Assembly: GCA_965221135.1 (NCBI GenBank)
Contig: CBDCRZ010000100.1
Coordinates: 1,212,066-1,276,065 of the forward strand
Length of the DNA: 64,000 nucleotides
Source: Sansalvadorimonas sp965221135
Lineage (GTDB): Bacteria > Pseudomonadota > Gammaproteobacteria > Pseudomonadales > Endozoicomonadaceae
Reading direction: 5' to 3'
Positions 1 to 9,155 of this stretch are shown piece after piece (the first letter of the stretch is position 1; each line of letters starts with the position of its first letter). Both the position numbers and the translations under genes were made by a program. The notes under the pieces were generated by a model. It was not told the DNA's origin. It saw nothing but the letters and a program-made list of their open reading frames with translations, and made no database searches.

Positions 1-621
1 ACTGTTAGGGAGTATTCGCACTTCCAGTCTCATATTTTCGAACAGTCTGTTGCCCATATGATTCCCCTTCATATTCTTTCTGCCCTTTCCTCTGTTGTGC
101 CGGATGGGAATTTAATCTTCCAGTGCCTTAAAAACCCAGTATCCTATATACAACCTTCAATCGATCAGTTGAGGGCGAATGGGAATCTTAAGATTGGTCT
201 GGTTTCAAACAGAGGTCTGATTGTCCTGATCTACTCATACACCCTGATGCTTGAAACGTTGCTGGAAAATGCTATTAGAAAGAAGCAGTCTGCGGTATGC
301 CCAATTCCATGTGACAGATATGCAGTTCCAAAACCTGCAAATAAGTTTGCCAAATATATACTTGGTTTCGAGCAGACTGTCGCTATGCATGCAAGAATGC
401 AGACCTTAAACCAGATGCTCCAGGCGTTACTTGATCATAATGCAGACTTGGCGGAACATTTGGCAAAGCAATGCACTCCTGGTATGGAGGAATTCTTCAC
501 TGAGGCGCTATCGTTACCGATTTCCCAGGAAGAAGCTCACACTCTACTCAAAGACCGTATCCTTCATTCACCTGAATCCTTTCAGATGACAGCTCTGTTG
601 AATGCTTTGGAGGAGAACTAA
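1..621 (+). CDS. C-terminal part of an unrecognised protein (5' end outside window)
   Basis: The frame is open from base 1 without a stop, so the gene starts upstream of the window; the Met codon at 58 is only an internal candidate. About 206 residues are visible. They are mostly helical by composition, with a hydrophobic stretch near 'GLIVLIYSYTLMLETLL' and a charged C-terminus ending in LEEN. No catalytic motif or known domain was recognised. The style (large, helical, cytosolic-looking, no repeats) resembles the large unknown protein that begins at 62479, but I see no clear sequence match. About 195 bp without a gene follow before the next start. Confidence 0.6.
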   Translation, partial: TVREYSHFQSHIFEQSVAHMIPLHILSALSSVVPDGNLIFQCLKNPVSYIQPSIDQLRANGNLKIGLVSNRGLIVLIYSYTLMLETLLENAIRKKQSAVCPIPCDRYAVPKPANKFAKYILGFEQTVAMHARMQTLNQMLQALLDHNADLAEHLAKQCTPGMEEFFTEALSLPISQEEAHTLLKDRILHSPESFQMTALLNALEEN

Positions 622-815
622 GTTTTTAATCTTTGGAACGAAAGCGCCATGCAATGTGCAATTGTGCAACGCAAAATGACTCCGTCCCCTTTATTGACCC
701 TTTATTTAAAGTGCCATTCGGGCCGGTGTCATTTAAATCTGCAAGCCAAACAAAATTGAGTGGTGTACTAGTCTTGAAGTGAATTCCCCCTGTTAACTGA
801 ATATGGACATTAAGG

Positions 816-1649
816 ATGATGGATACTCCGGTTTTTCCAACTTTTTCGAATTTCTCAGTTGTTTCGCGCCTGCTGATGAGTATTGCACTTATCTTCAGTC
901 TTTCTTCGCCCTCAGCTATGGCCTCGAGGTATGCCCTTGAGCAGCTGAATAAGAAGTGGGTAGAGGTGTTTAATAAAAAAGATACAGATCAGATCAGGTC
1001 ATTTTTCACTGAGGATATTCTCGATACTTCATACCCTTACAACCCCTCAGCAGTGTCACAAGGTATTAATGCTGTAGAAAGCATGTTTATCAATGGGCCT
1101 TTTAACATACAAGAGTTGCAACTCAAGACCGAGGATCTTGTAATTGGCTCCACCAGTCAGTCGGGTCTGGTGTTAAAGCGCTTTAAGATGGGGCAACTGT
1201 GGGGGGATGTGACCTCTGGCATAGCAATAAAAGTGGCCAGTGAAGAGGGCGGGGAGTGGCGCTGGAATATTGAATTAAGTGCACCCGGCATTCATTATCT
1301 CCATGAGTTTGCCGAGCTGGATTATGAACCGGACAACTCAGCTTTTGGCGGTGTCGTCTCTCCCAATCATCCATCCTACAGTGGAGTGAGTGGTTTTTTC
1401 GGAAAAGAAGTCATCGTGCTGGATGCCGATGCCGAGATCCCCAAACCTGGTGAGTACAACCCCTATAAATACACCACAACCGTGAATAATCTTCTGGCGA
1501 TTGAGAATGGCGATAAAGGCCTGCTTATCAGTCAGGTCACCTATCGCAAAAGAAAATTTATTACCTTCAGCTCTGTGCGCAAGGCTCCGAACTATAGCTG
1601 GTATGTAATGGTGCAGATCTGGAAAGCATTCCCGACTCAGCCTCTATAA
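816..1649 (+). CDS. Secreted SnoaL/NTF2-like domain protein
   Basis: 277 residues. The N-terminus has a hydrophobic core (LLMSIALIFSLSSPSA) followed by a plausible signal peptidase I site, AMA-S, near residue 37. Directly after it, residues ~40-150 have the pattern of SnoaL/DUF4440-type NTF2 folds: a helix 'ALEQLNKKWVEVFNKKD', then 'RSFFTEDILDTSYPY', then the second helix. These folds bind small ligands or act as enzymes in other proteins; no catalytic assignment can be made here. The C-terminal ~120 residues are of unknown type. Two Met codons open the frame (816, 819). A C13 run and a strong hairpin lie directly after the stop, so the gene is probably monocistronic. Confidence 0.7.
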   Translation: MMDTPVFPTFSNFSVVSRLLMSIALIFSLSSPSAMASRYALEQLNKKWVEVFNKKDTDQIRSFFTEDILDTSYPYNPSAVSQGINAVESMFINGPFNIQELQLKTEDLVIGSTSQSGLVLKRFKMGQLWGDVTSGIAIKVASEEGGEWRWNIELSAPGIHYLHEFAELDYEPDNSAFGGVVSPNHPSYSGVSGFFGKEVIVLDADAEIPKPGEYNPYKYTTTVNNLLAIENGDKGLLISQVTYRKRKFITFSSVRKAPNYSWYVMVQIWKAFPTQPL

Positions 1650-1690
1650 CCCCCCCCCCCCCGTTCAGCCCTGACTCTCCAGGGCTGAAC
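1650..1690 (+). terminator. Poly-C run plus intrinsic hairpin
   Basis: Thirteen consecutive C residues (1650-1662) start right after the stop codon. They lead into a perfect 10-bp stem, GTTCAGCCCT (1663-1672) / AGGGCTGAAC (1681-1690), with an 8-nt loop. There is no U tract, so termination strength is uncertain. The homopolymer is long enough to vary in length. Confidence 0.6.
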
Positions 1691-1860
1691 AGCTATACCT
1701 GACACATCAAATAGCCGTTCTTACAACAAGGGGGTCAGTAACCCTGTCAAAACAGCGTATGTGTTCCCATGCCTTGAACTTTAAATCCCAAGCCACTTCA
1801 AACGCTGTATGACAACAATTACAGCACTCAATCATGTGCTGGCTGAGGATAGTTAAAGTC

Positions 1861-3300
1861 ATGAACATTAACGGTTTTAACCTGATAAAACAGTGTATTG
1901 CCCTTCTTAGGGTGTCGGATTCATGCCGGCATTTTGTCAAACAGGCTGTTATCACCATGTCACTTGTATTCTACTGCCTTGCGGCGGTTGGACAGCCCGT
2001 CATAACCACGCCTCCGGTTAATACAACCGTGCCCTGCTGTGAAGTAGGCAGATTTTTCTGCTCCGGTCAGGGGGATGCCATTCTATGGGAAATACGAAGA
2101 ATGGCTGACGACGCATATATTAATGGACATAATATAAGACTGGTCGGTCATGTCTCCAACGTACCGGTTTTTAACCCGGATAACAATATCACCACCCAGT
2201 TCTATATATATAACTACGATGAATCCTTCCAGATGGCAAACATCCGCTGTCTTATTTATCGCGGAAGCTACTCACCAGTAACCTCAGCTCCTGCCGTATT
2301 TACAGTGCTACCCGGTATTGGGAAAGTGAAAAACCTGGGGTTTGACCCGCGTTTCTCCCAACTTATGTGGCAAGAACCCCAGGCGTTTGAAGTCGATATT
2401 GGCGGGTTCACTTATAACGTGACCGTAACCGACACAGTCACCGATTCTGTCAACATAAATGCTCTCACCACCATTACCTATGAACAAACATCAAAGCGAG
2501 AACAAATTGTGCCCTGCCGGGACTATCTTGCCGAAGTAGCCGCTATCGCTACTGACGCTCGAGGTAATAATATTACCGGGCTTACGGCTGAAACCACTGG
2601 CGTGGCAAATGGTAACTTTTATCAACTGGGGGATCTGAGTTTCTCTACCCCAACAGATATAGAATCAGATAAAGAGGCCGCCACCTTGTCTGTACCGCTT
2701 AATTTACCTGCGAACGACCTGGCGGAATGCCCTCAGCAGCTGATTGTGGATTATGGTACTGGCCGATACCATCTGGATACCGCAGCATTTGCCCGGGAGG
2801 TTAAAGGAAACACCGTTCTGCCTGTCGATATCACTCTGCAGATGAATCAAACTACCTATAACGTGACCGCCAGCATTCTGGATGAGAGGGGAGAACTTGA
2901 GGATGAAACATCTGCCGTTTTGACACTGACCCCGCAAACTTCATCAACATCCACACCAGCGCCGACACTAACACCGACACTAACACCGACAACATCAGCA
3001 GCCATGCCAGCAACAAACCCTGCAGCAGTGACTCTGACTGTAACCAGCCAGGACGGTGCCCAAACCCATACAAGAACCATCATCGTTACACCCACCCCTG
3101 CAAGCACCGAAGCCCGGCCATCAGAGACACCGGATAACCCTGCCGACAACACTGTGCCCATAATCACCGGAACCACTGGAGGGGTGCTGCTGGTCACAGG
3201 TCTGGCCATGACGGTTACCACTGCCGCTGTGATCTATGTTGTGAAGCGAATGAAAAGTCGTCCCGGGAGTATGGACCTTGAAATGCAGGAACGTCCTTAA
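1861..3300 (+). CDS. Ig/FN3-like type I membrane protein resembling metazoan receptors
   Basis: About 479 residues from this Met; Met codons at 1834 and 1957 are alternatives and none has a convincing ribosome site. Order: a signal sequence (ITMSLVFYCLAAVGQP); an Ig-like domain opening 'ITTPPVNTTVPCC' with the Cys...Trp...Cys pattern (FFCSGQGDAILWEI ... ANIRCLIYRG); an FN3-like segment starting 'GIGKVKNLGFDPRFSQLMW'; a further beta domain; a Thr/Pro-rich stalk with TPTLTPTLTP repeats; one membrane helix (GGVLLVTGLAMTVTTAAVIYVV); and a short basic cytosolic tail (KRMKSR). This is the layout of animal cell-surface receptors, and the 'PPVNTTV' opening followed by an FN3 'W-P' segment recalls sponge Ig-FN3 proteins from memory. 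Function is unknown; adhesion or host mimicry is inference. Confidence 0.6.
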   Translation: MNINGFNLIKQCIALLRVSDSCRHFVKQAVITMSLVFYCLAAVGQPVITTPPVNTTVPCCEVGRFFCSGQGDAILWEIRRMADDAYINGHNIRLVGHVSNVPVFNPDNNITTQFYIYNYDESFQMANIRCLIYRGSYSPVTSAPAVFTVLPGIGKVKNLGFDPRFSQLMWQEPQAFEVDIGGFTYNVTVTDTVTDSVNINALTTITYEQTSKREQIVPCRDYLAEVAAIATDARGNNITGLTAETTGVANGNFYQLGDLSFSTPTDIESDKEAATLSVPLNLPANDLAECPQQLIVDYGTGRYHLDTAAFAREVKGNTVLPVDITLQMNQTTYNVTASILDERGELEDETSAVLTLTPQTSSTSTPAPTLTPTLTPTTSAAMPATNPAAVTLTVTSQDGAQTHTRTIIVTPTPASTEARPSETPDNPADNTVPIITGTTGGVLLVTGLAMTVTTAAVIYVVKRMKSRPGSMDLEMQERP

Positions 3301-3550
3301 AAACACTTATTGCTTGAATCCAGCTCCACTTTCACCCTCATTCCCAGGACTGGCAAACACACAATGAAAAAGGGGCAAAGCATAAGAGGGGGCAGATATT
3401 GAAGGACATCGAATAATGCATGACCTCAACCCGCTTCCTGTTGCCCAGGAGTTTGTGCAGTAGCGCTAACAGGCCTGTCCGAGAAAAACCTTCCAGAATG
3501 TTGTCTATTTAAAGTAGCCGTCGTGGACTATGAATGATAAGGAATGCAGT

Positions 3551-4180
3551 ATGATCTCCAGCACCCGAGCCAGCTTTACCGCCTCTAATGCGCCTTCAAC
3601 AACCCTACCCCAGAGTCAGGGGACGTTTTGCCTGCGCGCCGCCTCATTGAGTGAGGCAGGCACATGTTACCTGCAGGCAGTGTGTGGAGGTTTTCGTGCG
3701 CATGCAGCTGAAATTGTTGGATGTCTTGCATTTATTGGTTCTACTAGATTTTTGGTGAATCTGTTTATTGGTGTGTATGATGTGATGGAGTTTTCTACCA
3801 GAGTAGAGAATGAACTCCGGCAGTGTAAAATGTACGGTTTTGATGTCGACCAACAGCGCATGTATTGCCTGAATAGCATAGAGAAAAATAAACTCCAAAT
3901 ACATGTGAAGGGCATGGAAAAGACCATACACGACTACAGAGCCTTTGATCGAAGCACCCTCAAAATATATGCATTTATTGCTGGAATTACACTCCCGCTT
4001 ATAGGAACCCCGTTTCCACTTATAGGTGCCGGCCTTCATCTGCCCATTCTTGCAGCCAGCCTGCTGGGCCAGTTACTGGCTAGCAAGGTGCTTATATCTC
4101 TAATGTACTCCAGGATAAATATGGTTAACTCTATCTGCAATGCTGGTTACCAACATCCTTTAGAGTCTTCTGAGGTTTAA
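3551..4180 (+). CDS. Putative membrane protein, unrecognised
   Basis: About 209 residues from the Met at 3551, chosen because AAGGA lies 7 nt upstream; a Met at 3530 in the same frame has no such site. The N-terminal ~40 residues are Ser/Thr/Ala-rich. A hydrophobic stretch lies near 'AEIVGCLAFIGSTRFLVNLFIGVYDVM', followed by a charged middle segment. Two more hydrophobic helices follow (YAFIAGITLPLIGTPF and LHLPILAASLLGQLLASKVLI), suggesting a hairpin in a membrane. Unmodified Cys residues are frequent. No family was recognised. An imperfect CTAAC palindrome lies ~70 bp upstream. Confidence 0.5.
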   Translation: MISSTRASFTASNAPSTTLPQSQGTFCLRAASLSEAGTCYLQAVCGGFRAHAAEIVGCLAFIGSTRFLVNLFIGVYDVMEFSTRVENELRQCKMYGFDVDQQRMYCLNSIEKNKLQIHVKGMEKTIHDYRAFDRSTLKIYAFIAGITLPLIGTPFPLIGAGLHLPILAASLLGQLLASKVLISLMYSRINMVNSICNAGYQHPLESSEV

Positions 4181-4260
4181 CGATGAAGCCGCCACTGACA
4201 TAAATAACCTTTTAAATAAATAACAGGCCCCGCCCCAGAACATCCTTTCTTATAAGGACG

Positions 4261-6603
4261 CTACGGCTTCACGATCGTGACATTACGGCCAATATCCTCT
4301 GGCAATTCAGCACCCGCCGGAACAGCACCAACCCCCTCCGTTGTATAAAGCACATCATGGGTTTCCGTGTTATCTGGAGACGAGACCGTCCATTGCCGGG
4401 TCACAGCATAATCTGAAAACAGCCAGTACACCCGCCAGGTAATCACATCACCCGGGCGGGCATCGACACAGGCTGAGCCATAATGCGCCGCACCAGAGGA
4501 TTTCCCTGTGCGCTCATTATCAATAAACGCAGTACTGGCTGGATTTTTATAACAGTAACGAGACACAGGTAAACCGTTATTCAAAACATCGGAATGGTCA
4601 AATCGAAAAGTCTGCCGGGCCAGAAATAGCTCACCAACGCGCTTTTCCTCACTGTGTTTACCGCCAAACCGGTACACAGTATTGCCATAGTTCACACCGG
4701 GGAACGGCTGATTATCAAGAGACAAAAAACCATGCATCACCCCTTCAGCTGATGACATAGGATGCAGGGGCACAGCACCCAGCTTCTGGCTGTCATCATC
4801 CGTCAACCAGAACAGAGACACATAGCCACCATTATGCGCAAGTTGCTCAAAACGACGAGTCGCCAGTAAATCCATCCCCCAGACCGGTGCTAAAACAGTC
4901 TGCACCGTTTTCAGGTCTTCAGCGTCTGCTATCAGTGTGGCATCAGCCACGTGAAAACCATCTGCATTGAACAGCGCAAAACGCTGTGCAGCAGAGGTAT
5001 CATCTGATTTCAGGGCTTCTGGTTTCTTTAGGCGGGGCTTAAGAGCTTTCACTGTTGAACGGCTGGAGATCGGGTACGCGAACAGCGTGTCATCAATATT
5101 GATAGTAAAGCCAAAGTCCGCCGCCGTCTGGTTCATCTCAACAAATGAGGTAAAACCGATGTCTTCAGGTAATCTGTTCAGATAATCCGCTGCTGTCAAA
5201 CAGTTTTTCTTTTCATCACCCGGCACATAACAGTATTGCTGCGGTGTGTTATCCGCCTCGGTATAGAAATGAGTGACATTATCATAAACCTGAATCAGCT
5301 TTTTCAGTCTGTCCTTATCAGCACTGTAAAAGAGATGGCTCGCTCGCTCCTGTACCCGTCTGGCAACGGCAATGTCCCGATTTTTCAAACTGGTATATTC
5401 TCTGAACCCCTGCTGAATCACCTTTCTGGCATTAGCAACATCTTTTGAAAAGGGCTGATCCGGCAGCTGAGTGCCCTGGGGAATATTTCCCAGTGTCGTA
5501 TAGGACATGGTCGAGGGCTTTCCCAGAACAACATAGGTGGAAGCATCATCCGGGTTTATCTGCCGGGCAAACTCTCTGGGGTAGCCTGCGACTGCTTTTA
5601 GTTTTTCATCCAGCATATCGACAGAGGCAAAGTTATAGTCCTCCTCTTTGCTTCCCAGCAACCGGGACAGCTCAAGCGGCTTGCCACCAATCTGAAGCGC
5701 ATGCAGCCTGACCCGGCCATTCTCGCTGTCATAAGTCATCGAACCTTTGATATACGCACTGATGCTGGCGATATCCGGTGCTTCAACAGAGATTCGGCGC
5801 TCAAACTCTGCCCGGTCTTTCTCGGACGTAAAAAAAACTTTGATCATCAGAAACACTGCACCACCGGCATCCGACTTATCAATAAAGCGATCGCCATAGT
5901 CTCCGATAAAGCTGAGGGGATCTTCCTTGTAGCGCGCCAGAGCGCTCTCCTCCATCATGATGGCGCCCGCTGTTCTCTGGGTAATCTGATAGAGATATTT
6001 ATATTGAAAGCTGTAGACCAGCGAAATCGTTTTACTGTTATTTTCAAAACGAGCCAGAAAATCATTCTCAGCCTTGAACTGCACACCTTCGATAGGGGCA
6101 TCAAAACTGCCACCATAACCAATCTGTGAAACCAGTGAATGGGTATTAAAACTCAGGGAATACCCAAGCTCAGAAGAAGCCTTGCTGACATACACCTGAT
6201 AAGTATCAGGGTTCAGCGCACTCTGGAAAGATGGCACTTTGTCGTACGAATAAAATCCGCGACCGACAATATTCTGATGCACCGGGTCTGAGAGAGTCAC
6301 CGCCAGTTCACCATCAGGGTTATGCACCTGAAACAGACCGGACGACACCGGACATATACTTTCACTATTCACATCATCAGCCGCATGTCGGGCTGTCAGA
6401 CTTTTTCTGTAAGGGTCACAGAGAAGAGCCGCTGGGCCACGCTTTGTAAGGTTGTATACTTCCTGCTCATACCCCAGGTTTTGACTCCAGGCATTCACAG
6501 AAAAAGATGCAGAACACAAAACAACCAGCATATTCATCGCACCGCACCCAGAAATCCAACAGGCTTTTCCTGCTTTCAGCACTGACAAACGGAAAATCTT
6601 CAT
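4261..6603 (-). CDS. Secreted MACPF-like pore-forming protein
   Basis: 780 residues. The N-terminus carries a signal peptide (MNMLVVLCSASFSVNA-WS, cut near residue 39). Residues ~95-330 resemble the MACPF/perforin core. The signature at 236-248 reads YGDRFIDKSDAGG, close to the family motif Y-G-[TSD]-[HR]-[FY]-x6-GG, and is followed by an amphipathic strand (AVFLMIKVFF). Upstream lie 'SLSFNTHSLVSQIGYGGSF' and a helical 'FENNSKTISLVYSFQYKYLY' segment typical of the region before the signature. The C-terminal ~350 residues are Cys-containing and beta-rich, probably a targeting or binding module. MACPF proteins oligomerise and form membrane pores; in a symbiont this suggests attack on host or competitor membranes. 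His of the usual motif is Arg here. Structure prediction would settle the call. Confidence 0.65.
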   Translation of the reverse strand: MKIFRLSVLKAGKACWISGCGAMNMLVVLCSASFSVNAWSQNLGYEQEVYNLTKRGPAALLCDPYRKSLTARHAADDVNSESICPVSSGLFQVHNPDGELAVTLSDPVHQNIVGRGFYSYDKVPSFQSALNPDTYQVYVSKASSELGYSLSFNTHSLVSQIGYGGSFDAPIEGVQFKAENDFLARFENNSKTISLVYSFQYKYLYQITQRTAGAIMMEESALARYKEDPLSFIGDYGDRFIDKSDAGGAVFLMIKVFFTSEKDRAEFERRISVEAPDIASISAYIKGSMTYDSENGRVRLHALQIGGKPLELSRLLGSKEEDYNFASVDMLDEKLKAVAGYPREFARQINPDDASTYVVLGKPSTMSYTTLGNIPQGTQLPDQPFSKDVANARKVIQQGFREYTSLKNRDIAVARRVQERASHLFYSADKDRLKKLIQVYDNVTHFYTEADNTPQQYCYVPGDEKKNCLTAADYLNRLPEDIGFTSFVEMNQTAADFGFTINIDDTLFAYPISSRSTVKALKPRLKKPEALKSDDTSAAQRFALFNADGFHVADATLIADAEDLKTVQTVLAPVWGMDLLATRRFEQLAHNGGYVSLFWLTDDDSQKLGAVPLHPMSSAEGVMHGFLSLDNQPFPGVNYGNTVYRFGGKHSEEKRVGELFLARQTFRFDHSDVLNNGLPVSRYCYKNPASTAFIDNERTGKSSGAAHYGSACVDARPGDVITWRVYWLFSDYAVTRQWTVSSPDNTETHDVLYTTEGVGAVPAGAELPEDIGRNVTIVKP

Positions 6604-6824
6604 GACGCTAACGGCTCAAAAGAAAGGGTCAGATCATAGTAGTTCACCGGCTTAAATAAGGGCTATGCACGCCCGGTTGTACAGCCAGTTTTGCGTTTAC
6701 TAACGACACCCTCTACTTTATTTTCAGGCGGTATTGGGTTTTGTGAGCATGCATTCAATGAATTGCTCAACCCTGGCCACCTGAAAATTTGCGGTAGCAA
6801 TCTGTAGCAGTGGCCAGAAAGTCC

Positions 6825-7493
6825 ATGTCTATAAGGCACTTATATTTTATTGATCACGTCTGTCGTCTTATAAAGTCAATAGCAGTATCGTGCTGTCTGG
6901 TCTACTGCCTTTGCTGTCAGCCTAGGGCGGTTGCCGGTGGAGAGGAGACCATCGCGCACATTGAGATGCTGCTGAAACAAGGCAAGAAAGTCGCTCTGCT
7001 TCTTATCGACATGCAAAAATAATTTGCAGCCATCTGGTACCCTTCCGAGTCTGCAAAAGTCATAGATGAGCTGATCAAAGTTCTGGAGTATTACAAGGAT
7101 CGCCCCGAGGTTTCATTGGTCGAGGTTCTCTTTGCTAAATATGGAGAATCAATAGATTTACTGCAAAGTGCACTGAAAAACAAAGCGTTGCGCAGGGCTT
7201 ATACCAAATTAACAGCTGGTGCTTTTGATCAGCAGCCTGATATTTATGGCACTATGTCGGGTATGGATATTGATGATATTTTGTCAGATCATCTGCGTAG
7301 TGAGGGCATTACCGATGTGGTTATATCAGGCTGTTTTGACGACTCGTGCGTATTCAAAACAGCGAAAGGTGCGCTGGAGGCCTGGTTTGATGTGTTAGTC
7401 GATCATGATAGGAATATTCTTCTGAATGCATATACGGCTGTAGTGAAAAGAGTACCTATCCACGACTATATCACTGCAACTGAAAAGTTATGA
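6825..7493 (+). pseudogene. Isochorismatase-like cysteine hydrolase with in-frame TAA
   Basis: The frame begins at a Met (6825; a GTG at 6810 is also possible) and encodes a signal-like N-terminus ending 'CCQPRAVA-GG'. It then reads 'KKVALLLIDMQK', the first active-site strand of isochorismatase-family hydrolases (D-M-Q), and hits TAA at 7020-7022. The same frame continues to 7493 with the rest of the fold: 'SLVEVLFAKYGES', 'LTAGAFDQQPD', and 'DVVISGCFDDSCV', which holds the candidate nucleophile Cys. One point mutation therefore splits an otherwise complete gene. It is called a pseudogene; readthrough or a sequencing error are alternatives. A secreted member of this family is itself uncommon. 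Confidence 0.7.
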
Positions 7494-7766
7494 ACAAAAT
7501 TGACAGAGAGATTAGGCAAAGGACCAACCAAGCTGACTCAAATATCAAAAAAAGATGTTCTGATAGAATCCTGTACACCTAAGTGATCAGTGTAGTTATT
7601 CCGATAAGTTGTACCGGAAATCAGGTTTCTACCTTTTAGTTATGAATTTGTAGTTAGTTACAGTTCAAAAATCTGTTGATAAAGACAATCCTTCCGATAA
7701 AGACAAACTTGTTGATAAAAACATACCCCACCAAAATCTCAGCTTCAGGAAAGTGAAGTTCAGATT
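7494..7766. other. Intergenic region between convergent genes
   Basis: AT-rich, with no coding frame of substance. It contains three degenerate direct copies of a GATAAAGACAA-like word between ~7675 and 7730. No clear terminator hairpin was seen. Confidence 0.4.
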
Positions 7767-8927
7767 TTAAGTAAGCGGGGCCTCAATCTGCAATTTAATG
7801 GAGCCCTCGATACTATTATTCCGTTTTCTAAATATCAATACATCTACCTCTTGTTCATTCTCATTGGCGTACAAGAGGAGGTTCAACATAAATTGTCTGA
7901 TGGTCGCGATATAGGCATTACTGTGAAAAAAATAATCTCGTGAACCTCCAATCAGACAGGCAGCATTTGTTTCCTGGTACTTCTGCATGTGCATGATTAT
8001 CAGTGGGTCCCTATTAACAAAGATAATGGCGACAGCATCGAACCCTGATTCAACCTGGTTTATTAATATGTCTGTTGGGTTGTCCAAAAACTGCCTTTCA
8101 TAGGCAAATCTTTCAGGCCATAGAATCTCAAGTTTGAGCCTTTCACATAATGCTTTGAGATTGTTTTCATCATTCCCGGAGCTAGCTTTGGTGGCTCTCC
8201 AGGCATCAACAATACCTTTGATGAAAACGGTGTCCTCAGAGGGAGATAAGGTTTTTTTCATACTGAATGTCTGTATGAGTACGTCTAGTTGCTCCATGAT
8301 GTTATCAGGCACGTCACTTTTAAACAGGCGTTTCGTATTGGCTGCCAGTGGCTGGTCTTGAGTGTAAGGTGTAACCGCTGTATCTGATGGCAGAGACATG
8401 CCGGAGAAAGCTGCAGATAAAGTAGCTGTACCTGATGGTGGTGGCAGTGGTATAGGGTGAGCTACAGGTGAGGCAGGTGTACCTGATGGCAGTGGTGTAT
8501 CAGAGTGAGCTACAGATAAACCAGATGGTCGAAAGAAGTCTCCCTGAGGACGAGGTAAGTAATGAGGCTGAGCCATTTCGAGTTGAGGCTGTCTTGGAGA
8601 AGATTGTTGCAATGAATGTAGTAATTGGCCTGGATTCACGAAACCCTGAACCCCAACGGATGAACCCTTGTAAGAGAATTTAAAACCCGGCGTTTCGATA
8701 CTGAACTCTTGTTGCGAGGGGGGGCCACCAAGTGCCAATGACGGGAAGCCTAAGGAGAATCCGGGACGGATATAGTATCTGTGACAAATGAGATTTGTAC
8801 AGACATACCCACCAGGTTGCATATACACCATAGGATGGCTACAGGAGGGACATTTGTTTGCAACCGCACTGCCGGACACCATAATTGCAATCAATACTAT
8901 TAACCAGTTATAAATTGGTTTCGGCAT
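7767..8927 (-). CDS. Secreted protein with N-terminal zinc ribbon, unrecognised
   Basis: 386 residues. It has a signal peptide (WLIVLIAIMVSGSAVA-NK, cleaved near residue 24). The mature N-terminus then shows CPSC ... CTNLICH (Cys residues within about 25 residues), which looks like a small zinc ribbon. Residues ~75-200 are Pro/Ser/Gly-rich and low complexity, with short imperfect repeats such as 'LPSGT' and 'HSDTPLP'. The C-terminal ~190 residues look globular (alternating strands and helices such as 'GFDAVAIIFVNRDPLIIMHMQ'). No family was recognised. The arrangement of signal peptide, flexible linker and globular C-terminus fits an exported effector, but that is inference. Confidence 0.55.
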   Translation of the reverse strand: MPKPIYNWLIVLIAIMVSGSAVANKCPSCSHPMVYMQPGGYVCTNLICHRYYIRPGFSLGFPSLALGGPPSQQEFSIETPGFKFSYKGSSVGVQGFVNPGQLLHSLQQSSPRQPQLEMAQPHYLPRPQGDFFRPSGLSVAHSDTPLPSGTPASPVAHPIPLPPPSGTATLSAAFSGMSLPSDTAVTPYTQDQPLAANTKRLFKSDVPDNIMEQLDVLIQTFSMKKTLSPSEDTVFIKGIVDAWRATKASSGNDENNLKALCERLKLEILWPERFAYERQFLDNPTDILINQVESGFDAVAIIFVNRDPLIIMHMQKYQETNAACLIGGSRDYFFHSNAYIATIRQFMLNLLLYANENEQEVDVLIFRKRNNSIEGSIKLQIEAPLT

Positions 8928-9155
8928 ATGTTACATACCTACCTGTCAGAATTTAATTCGAACAGATTGTAGCAGCCATACTCAAAAATGAAGTCAATCG
9001 ACAAAAATCACCGATCATTGAGAGAAAAGGCTTTGCCTGTCTCTTGTCTCAAGACCTGGGGGCTGAATAGTCATCCTGTGAAAAACACACCAGTTTTAGT
9101 TCTCAATAGCTGTATTACCTCTTTCCGCCACCCCTGTGACAGGTAATGTCAGTTA

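Noticed and set aside
2856..3221. Minus-strand 121-codon frame opposite the receptor-like stalk
   Set aside because: Low-complexity Val/Gly/Ser product created by the Thr/Pro repeat on the other strand.
5445..6585. Plus-strand frames of 70-142 codons opposite the MACPF-like gene
   Set aside because: They are shadows of a 780-codon gene with a signal peptide and recognisable motif. No ribosome sites or folds are visible in them.
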